DNA of 64,000 bases from Apteryx mantelli. Lineage: Eukaryota; Chordata; Aves; Apterygiformes; Apterygidae. The notes below the pieces were generated by a model. The model worked only from the letters and a program-made list of their open reading frames with translations, was not told the DNA's origin and searched no databases. Where the stretch lies: NCBI RefSeq assembly GCF_036417845.1, contig NC_089979.1:120685415-120749414 (forward strand), given 5' to 3'. The position numbers and the translations under genes are program-made. Each line of letters opens with the position of its first letter. Position 1 is the first letter of the stretch. Shown here piece by piece: positions 57,950-64,000 of the stretch.

Positions 57950-58140
57950 CTGCGGATTAACTCACAACCAGTTCAAACTCATCTTTCCATTAACCCATCT
58001 TGATTAGCCAGATGCCAAATGCCAGACGAGGGCGAATTCCCTGTCACGCTTCCTCATTTGGATTCGGAGGCTAAAGCGCCTCGATTACTGTTCTCTTTTG
58101 TGACTGAGGGTCGTTTTAAATGGTTCGACTAATCTGACGA
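57950..58140. promoter_or_regulatory. Candidate enhancer with four GATTA homeodomain cores
   Basis: GATTA or its reverse TAATC occurs at 57955-57959, 58002-58006, 58083-58087 and 58130-58134. The first is GGATTA, the core preferred by K50 homeodomains such as OTX, PITX and CRX. The block also has several CpGs in otherwise CpG-poor intron, which can indicate constraint. Function is inferred. Confidence 0.3.
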
Positions 58141-60649
58141 ATGGGTTAGATGGGGAGGAAAATCTTCAGTCACGTCAGCTTAAGAACTAACCATCACGAT
58201 ATACCTTAATTGATGTGGTGAATGCTCTCACGGAAACCTAGCCATGGTCTCAGACCTCTCCAAAGGGCTGGATCTCCTTCCTCTGCCTCAGACACAAATG
58301 ACCATGACACCGGACAGCTGGGCAATGAGGAAGCCCTCTAAGTATCCAACGGAGGGGAGGCAAAACAATAAATTCCTATTGCAATGTAATGCCTGCTTAC
58401 AGAGGCATTCAATTAATCAGTTCCTGTGCACCTGAGGTAATGTTAAATATTGTCCCAGCAGGGTATCCAGGCATTTGTTGAGTAATAATTACAGCTCCCA
58501 AACAGGACACAGCAGGAATACTGTTGATCTACCAGTGTGCTACTGTTTGCACATGACCATAAGATAAATTGTCCTGGGTAAGGGAGAAAATACCGAGGGA
58601 CAAAAACTTTGAAGTTTGCTCTGCTGCTAAGACCTGCCATGAGGTTTCCAGTAGAGCTGCCTTCATCTGTTTCCAAAGAATATGATGTATCAATGAGCTT
58701 CAGAATATTTTGATATAGGCCTTGACCGGACATGGTGCTAAAGGGATCATTATTTGGACCCAGTACTGTGATTTTATCTGATAGTATAGTATGGCCTAGA
58801 TGAAGAATATTCGGTTGGTGGCTGTTAACATTCAATGAAGCAGAGACAGATGCTCAGAAGCTCCCCAAACTGTTGACACAATCAAAACAGACAACAGTCA
58901 CCACAAATGGCAAATAAAAACTTGTTGTTGCAGTTTTACTTGGAGAAATTCAGGCATCCATCACAGACATATGAATCACATCCATGACCATAACATTTTA
59001 CAGTTTACAAGGCTCAAACTTTGTTGTGAAGTACCTAATACTACAACCTTTAAGTGACAGCTGCAGATTACTTAAAAGCATATGATGATTACTGGAAGAA
59101 ATGGAAAAATGAACCCTAGAGTTTGTGCTCTATTACAGCTGTTGCTTATTTTGAGAGATAACTTACTTTTATTTATATCATACTCCAATTTTTTCAGTGT
59201 TTCATCTTCTGCTTCTGTTTCTAAACATCCCAGTAAGATGCACGGGCTAAATCACATTTGCTCAGAGCCAATGTTTCAAATTATTTGCAACTTTAGGCAG
59301 AGACAAAGCCTGTTATACAGACAGTGTAGTCTGCACTAGCTTTCTGAGTTGCTTTCCATCCCAGGGAATGGCTCTCTAGCTTATGCATGACGAGGAGCAG
59401 CATTAATAGAGATTGGATCGGCACCCCAGACCCAGGCTCATGCACACCTCATCTTTGTGCATGTAAAAAGCACTTTTCTCACTAATTTCCTAAAGATTGC
59501 ATGGGGCAGACTGGCTCGGGAGCCCCTCGCAAAGGCCAGTGGGCTCTCATGTCTGTGACAAGCAGTGGTCCTGGCTCAAGTCTCCCACCATGTTTGTCAC
59601 TTGGGCTCCCGGCGGGCGCGGGGCGCCTTGGCCGTTGCTGGAGGCAGATCCTGCTCCACATAGGCCCAAGCCAGGAGCACGGAGGCACAGCCCACCTCAG
59701 CTGCGAGGCACCACGCAAGAGCTGCTCTTGCTTTTGCGAAACGGGCGGCCTCACAGCCTCTTCTGACTTGACAATTTAAACAGAGATGAAAGCTCGAAAT
59801 AGCTGCCTCTCACAGAGGCAAGATCTTGTTAAGGTGAGAAACGGAAACTTCTGCTGAGCTCTAAGCTTGGTGCAAGCAGGGAGCCAGGCACCCTTCCTGC
59901 AAAATCCCTTACATGGATGTGTCTGTGCTGGAAATCATCTGCCATCTGTGTGGGGTTACTACGAGATTAAAAGTGCGGTCAGCATGCGAATCGGGAGTGC
60001 TTCAAACCATGCCGAAGCAGAGCAGGAGATCAATCACCTAAAAAGGCTTGTCCACGGTGGGGTATCCTGTTACGCTGAGGTCACATTCTTGAGCTTTTCC
60101 CACAATTTTTAAGGCTGGAAAATGTCTTGGAAATCTAAGCTTAGCCCCTGAAGGACAATTTTTGTTGCAAAGGATAAATGCAGCAGGTGTTGAATACGCT
60201 CACTGAAATGAATGATAAAGACATATATAAAGAAATTGCCTGCTCAGAAATGTATGTTCTGGGATACAATTTGGACAAAGTCTCACAATCCTGTCACTAC
60301 CTGGCCCTTTCCCACTTCCCCATAAAAATAAAGTAAGGAAGAAATGACCTGACAGTAGACAACAGAATGCAAATAGTTTGCAGCTGGCTTACGGAGGACA
60401 GTCCCTCCACAAGATGTATCAGTTTAAGGTATCAGGGATGAAGAATTGATGTGGTATGAAAGGGAGAGCATCTACCCATACCTGATTCATATTCTGCCAA
60501 CATTTTGGTATAATTTGTGCTTTAGTTCCAGCAATACCAAGGAGATGGAAATATGTATTTAAAATTCATTACAAGAGATAAGATTTTTTGCTGAGGGCCA
60601 AATTTAAAATTATATGTATTCCTAAATGTGTATTAGGCACCCCCAAAAT

Positions 60650-61060
60650 GGCCTGATTCAGCCAGCAGCTAGCATTGTCTTCTCTTTCCAGATCTCTGAA
60701 GAATTATGGCACATAATATGACAACAATAGCAGGACTTTTTCAGCTGATATAGATGATTTTGCAGCAGGCAGCAGCAGTAGCATTTACTTTTACCAGAGA
60801 TGAAAGTGGCTTAATAAATTCTGTTTGCATCAGTGCTGCAAGATGCATGTGTACAGCATTACTGCTCAGAGACTGACAGACAGGCTGAGAATTGATGACT
60901 CAGGCAGCAGAATTATGGTTATGCTGAAGGACCAAGATGACATTCTTCAAGCAGAGGTGATATCTCCCCAATTATTTATAAGTTACAGTTCAATTAGCTG
61001 ATTGTTAAAATGTCACTTCTTGGGCTTATGATCAGTTTACACAGTAATCAAGTAGCATTA
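60650..61060. promoter_or_regulatory. Candidate conserved noncoding element near the first TMEM108 coding exon
   Basis: About 0.9-1.3 kb downstream, in the TMEM108 sense, of the small start-codon exon lies a block free of simple repeats and low in CpG, with GCAGCAGGCAGCAGCAG and AATTATGG/CATAAT-type elements. It has the look of an intronic regulatory element. This is an impression only; I see no ORF or splice structure in it. Confidence 0.2.
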
Positions 61061-61952
61061 CAACCTGTCCTGTTCTCATTTTTAATGTCGTAGCCAATAT
61101 TCCACTAAATATGCTGAAGCAGAAGCATAGACATACAAATTGGGAAGAAATACAATCAGATACAGAGCATTGTGCTGAGCCCCAGAATTATCAATACCTT
61201 GCATTTTCTGGCAGGAGCAAAAGGTGAATGATGCTAAAATAATTAAAGTCTTTAAGGTCTTTACAAGGATAAATTGAAAAGATGATAGAGGCTTTTAGCA
61301 TAGAGAGGACATGGACAGAAGGGTGAGAGACTTCTGCACATTAACAAACAGAAAAGGTAAACCCAACATTTCTATTTATTCCGTCTTGGAATTCAATAAT
61401 ATCTAGACATCTAGAACAGCAAGACACAGCTAGAAAAACCGAGAGCCCATATAAATAAAACTAAGTTGGGATAGGGTCTTGAACAGCAGAGATATAGGCT
61501 GGTGGCCAGAATCAGTCTCTGGTATTCTTGCAGAAACAAGAATTTGCTAAGACTCAAGCAAGAGCTAAACATCTCTGCAGATAAGGAGAATGCACACTGC
61601 TAATCTAAGTACAACAGAAATTGAACAATAAACTGACGTATTTCAGGACAAAAGTCAGTCATGAAGAAAAGCTAACCAAAGAGTTGTTCCATAGGGGACT
61701 TCCTGCGCTCTCTTCTGCATTGCCTAGTATATTGGTCAATCTCAGGGAGATAGTATCAGACTAGATGTACCCAGCTCTAGATATTAGATGTGCCAAATTG
61801 GACAAGCTGGTATGTTCCTACATTTAAAAGAAAAAAAAAAGAAGAACCAAGCTCAATCAGCTTCTAGTCACGCAGCTTTCAAAGTGTCCATTAAAACTAA
61901 TGAATAGAAGCAGTGGAAGAAAATGCGATCAGGATGGATGAACTACACTTAC

Positions 61953-61995
61953 GAGTTTGAGGGCAGTATATCAAACACGACTTGACTCTTTTCAT
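61953..61995 (-). CDS. TMEM108: TMEM108 (retrolinkin), first coding exon (start of signal peptide)
   Basis: This 43-nt coding segment gives MKRVKSCLIYCPQT plus one base of the next codon. It ends at a near-perfect donor, CTC|GTAAGTG, in phase 1, which is the phase required by the ectodomain exon beginning GT-GTT-CTA. The joined N-terminus (MKR, then a YC pair, then VLLILALTE) mirrors the human start [23 protein letters not shown] as I recall it, with one residue of length difference. The exon is tiny and would be missed by ORF searches. An in-frame TGA immediately precedes the ATG, so translation cannot start further upstream in this frame. The bases just before the start (TTGA) are a weak initiation context. 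The exon lies 45.8 kb upstream of the next one. The phase match and MKR/YC match make this likely but not certain. Confidence 0.8.
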
Positions 61996-62009
61996 TCAAT
62001 ACAACATGG
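61996..62009 (-). promoter_or_regulatory. Three-codon upstream ORF abutting the TMEM108 start
   Basis: In the TMEM108 sense, ATG-TTG-TAT-TGA (62007-61996) ends directly before the main ATG at 61995. Its start has G at -3, a better context than the main start. A splice acceptor, CCCTCATTAACAG (AG at 62011-62010), sits just upstream, so this exon may carry only 14 nt of 5' UTR, nearly all of it the upstream ORF. Termination next to the main start could allow reinitiation or leaky scanning control. The reading frame is seen; regulation is inferred. Confidence 0.5.
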
Positions 62010-62011
62010 CT

Positions 62012-64000
62012 GTTAATGAGGGACAATGAATAATGTTCTTCAAATAAAGCACCAGAGCGCCACTCATGAGATAAGCAAACAACAGAGATTTGCCAAGAGG
62101 GGATGCACCTTTCTTTGTTATAACAGTAACAATTGTTAGTGCCATGATTTAGATGCAAGGGACTCATGTAAGCATTGTTTCCTCATTGCATTGCACATAT
62201 TTAGTTGAAAATCCTATCCTAGGCATTACTAGCTAGGGAGATCCAAAATAATTCTAAGACCAAAATGTTTCAGTGAAAACAAGGATCAGGTTTGGATTTT
62301 CTGTGTAAAAAAAAAAAAAATCAATTTGAAGTCTATCCCTTTATTGCAGAGAGGTTGCAGAAATATCAAACTTTTTCAAAAAATATTCTTCCTGAAAAAT
62401 TTCTCCATTTGCTTAACAGCTCCATTCCTAATTCATAGGGAAAATCTAAGGTTACACTGCCCCTGCTGCCCTTTCTTTTTTTTTTTTTGGTGAACTTGAT
62501 ATATTGAGCAATTTATGTTTTATGAGACCAATGAAAGCTTGAAAATTCCCTGCCTCAAAAGTAAGTTCTCCTTCTTTAAAATACATAAGTATTATATATA
62601 ATTTTTTATATAGATACAGTCCTTTTCTGGGCTCCTGTATTCAGGGAGATTTAAGTGAAAGTCTGTAGATAAATCTCCAGCTAAAAACTAAATGACTTTA
62701 CCAGCTGTCCACAGCAGGAACAGTCTGTAGCTCATCTATTATCTCATCTTGTCTCACCAGCTAAGTATGGTTTGGCCTACTGAATTCTAAGCTGACAGAC
62801 CTCTAAAAAAATGGTAGGTTTCGGGTGCCATTGACAGTTGTACTTGTTGTTCGTTGGGTGGCACTCCTCCCTCTGTGTCAATACAGAACATGATTTTAGA
62901 TGCTCCTAGGGATGCTCTTTCTTCAGATGAAACGTAAGACAGGAGCTGAAGTATTATTTGCATGGGTGAGCCAAGGTTTTTCATTCAGTTTCCATCAATG
63001 GTAAAAATTAACAATACAGCTCTGCTTGGAGTTCAGAATTTTTCTATTCATATCTACTTCTATTCATATCTGCTTGCTCTGTATCCCAGATAAGGATACT
63101 ATCATGACAGGTAACTACATATTGGGAGGCCCTGTATTGTTCCCCAGACAGGGAAAGCCCTGCTGGATGAGCACCTCCAACTATCAGCTGTCTGAGAGGT
63201 TCTGGAGGATGGTTGAACCTGGAAGATCGAGGCAAGAAATCTACTTAGTGTTCCTTGTAATGCTGCTTGAAATATTTACCATAATTAAAAAGTTTCAACA
63301 TGAACATACTCCCAGGCAGCGTGTAAAAGGAGATGATCAGTCAAGATATTTTCAGATGTTTCCAGGTTGTCCTTAATGTGAGCAAAAGGATTCACCATTC
63401 ACAAACTCATGCAGCTCAGACATTGACCAGGAAATTGTTTCCTCCCTACCTCCCTACTGCTTTTTAAGCTGGAAAATTCAGTAGTGCCCCAAAACATCCA
63501 ACTAACCAGTTCAAACCCATGTGCGCACCAACCAATACATCTGTACCTACTAGATTAGTTTCTGGGCTTCAGGGGTTGGTGTGACTGGGGGAACTGGACA
63601 AGGTAAAGCAGGGCTTGAACGGCCCCAGAGTTGAGGCCTACTGGGGAAGCCGGCCACATTGCCGCTACTTCATGCCAACAAGCGCCACACCACAGATTTT
63701 TAGGTACAGGAGTGCACCTGCCCTACCAAGGGCTGTAATTCTGTGGTGCCAGGAGCGCTGGGTGGGCAGGTGTGCCTGCATGCATGCAGGTGCAGAAGGA
63801 GCCTTATGTGCTGTCCCATTGCATGGACTGTAAGAACAGCAGTAACTTAATCCACAGCAACAGCTAACATGGGTGAAGATTGCAGGATCGTACTTTAAAC
63901 CCATGAGTAGCAGCAGTTCACCCAAAGCCCTCCAGGAGGTCTGCTGGAGTTTGGCTGGTCTGAGCCCAGAGTTGCGATCCCCAACACCAGTGTGCACTGC
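62012..64000. other. Sequence upstream of the first TMEM108 coding exon
   Basis: If the acceptor at 62011-62010 is used, this is intron leading to 5' UTR exons beyond the right edge. It contains A and T homopolymer runs (about 62308-62322 and 62478-62490) and a short tandem duplication (63042-63071). No CpG island or recognisable promoter is seen here, which supports the transcription start being off the window. Confidence 0.5.
63042..63071 (+). repeat. 16-bp period tandem duplication
   Basis: TTCTATTCATATCT occurs at 63042-63055 and again at 63058-63071 without mismatch. Confidence 0.9.

Larger units (their letters stand above)
16164..61952 (-). other. TMEM108: Large TMEM108 intron inside the signal-peptide coding region
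   Basis: This inferred 45.8-kb intron runs from a CTC|GTAAGTG donor (GT at 61952-61951) to the acceptor at 16165-16164. I found no convincing nested protein-coding gene. Contents noted are a CpG island at 22190-22640, a smaller CpG-rich patch near 41030-41345, several microsatellites and tandem duplications, two long unexplained minus-strand ORFs and blocks that look like conserved regulatory DNA. The remaining sequence shows nothing I can assign. Its extent depends on the small upstream exon being correctly identified. Confidence 0.75.

Noticed and set aside
62787..62984. Minus-strand frame MKNLGSPMQIILQLLS, with QLLS as in human TMEM108
   Set aside because: There is no GT donor in phase 1 after QLL, and the candidate at 61953-61995 has a far better donor and the MKR start.

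Overview
The window is vertebrate nuclear DNA, not microbial. It shows coding exons with GT/AG splice sites, long AT-rich introns, microsatellites and one intragenic CpG-rich island. Two genes are recognisable from their translations, both on the minus strand: BFSP2 (phakinin, a lens beaded-filament protein), of which only coding exon 1 lies at the left edge, and TMEM108 (retrolinkin), which fills the rest. TMEM108 followed by BFSP2 on the same strand is the arrangement I recall from human chromosome 3q22. The divergence from human, the compact tandem arrangement and the lack of obvious young transposons suggest a sauropsid, most likely a bird. The species cannot be fixed by eye.

Layout in + coordinates: 50-505 BFSP2 coding exon 1, with a candidate promoter at about 630-700; 506-4020 intergenic; 4242-4364 TMEM108 terminal coding exon with poly(A) signals just beyond it; 5865-6019 TMEM108 exon encoding the end of the membrane segment and the juxtamembrane tail; 15048-16163 the large TMEM108 exon encoding the ectodomain and most of the membrane segment; then an inferred intron of about 45.8 kb up to a 43-nt coding exon at 61953-61995 carrying the start codon. 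All four TMEM108 pieces join in compatible phases (phase 1, phase 1, phase 0) and give 478 codons plus a stop. I recall the human protein as 575 residues. TMEM108 5' UTR exons and promoter would lie to the right of the window; BFSP2 exons 2 onward lie to its left.

The two genes have no known shared pathway. BFSP2 builds the lens beaded filament with filensin (BFSP1). TMEM108 is a neuronal type I membrane protein tied to endosomal transport and dendritic development. Their proximity looks like conserved linkage, although regulatory elements in the TMEM108 introns could serve either gene.

The least explained element is a very CpG-rich island of about 450 bp (22190-22640) deep inside the large TMEM108 intron. 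It has splice-donor-like sites at its minus-strand exit and no convincing ORF, so it could be an internal or antisense promoter. Other points worth checking are a three-codon upstream ORF that abuts the TMEM108 start codon, a cluster of GATTA homeodomain cores near 58 kb, and two unusually long unexplained minus-strand ORFs (39180-39812 and 49629-50342). I found no tRNA, rRNA, CRISPR array, phage, toxin or defence system.
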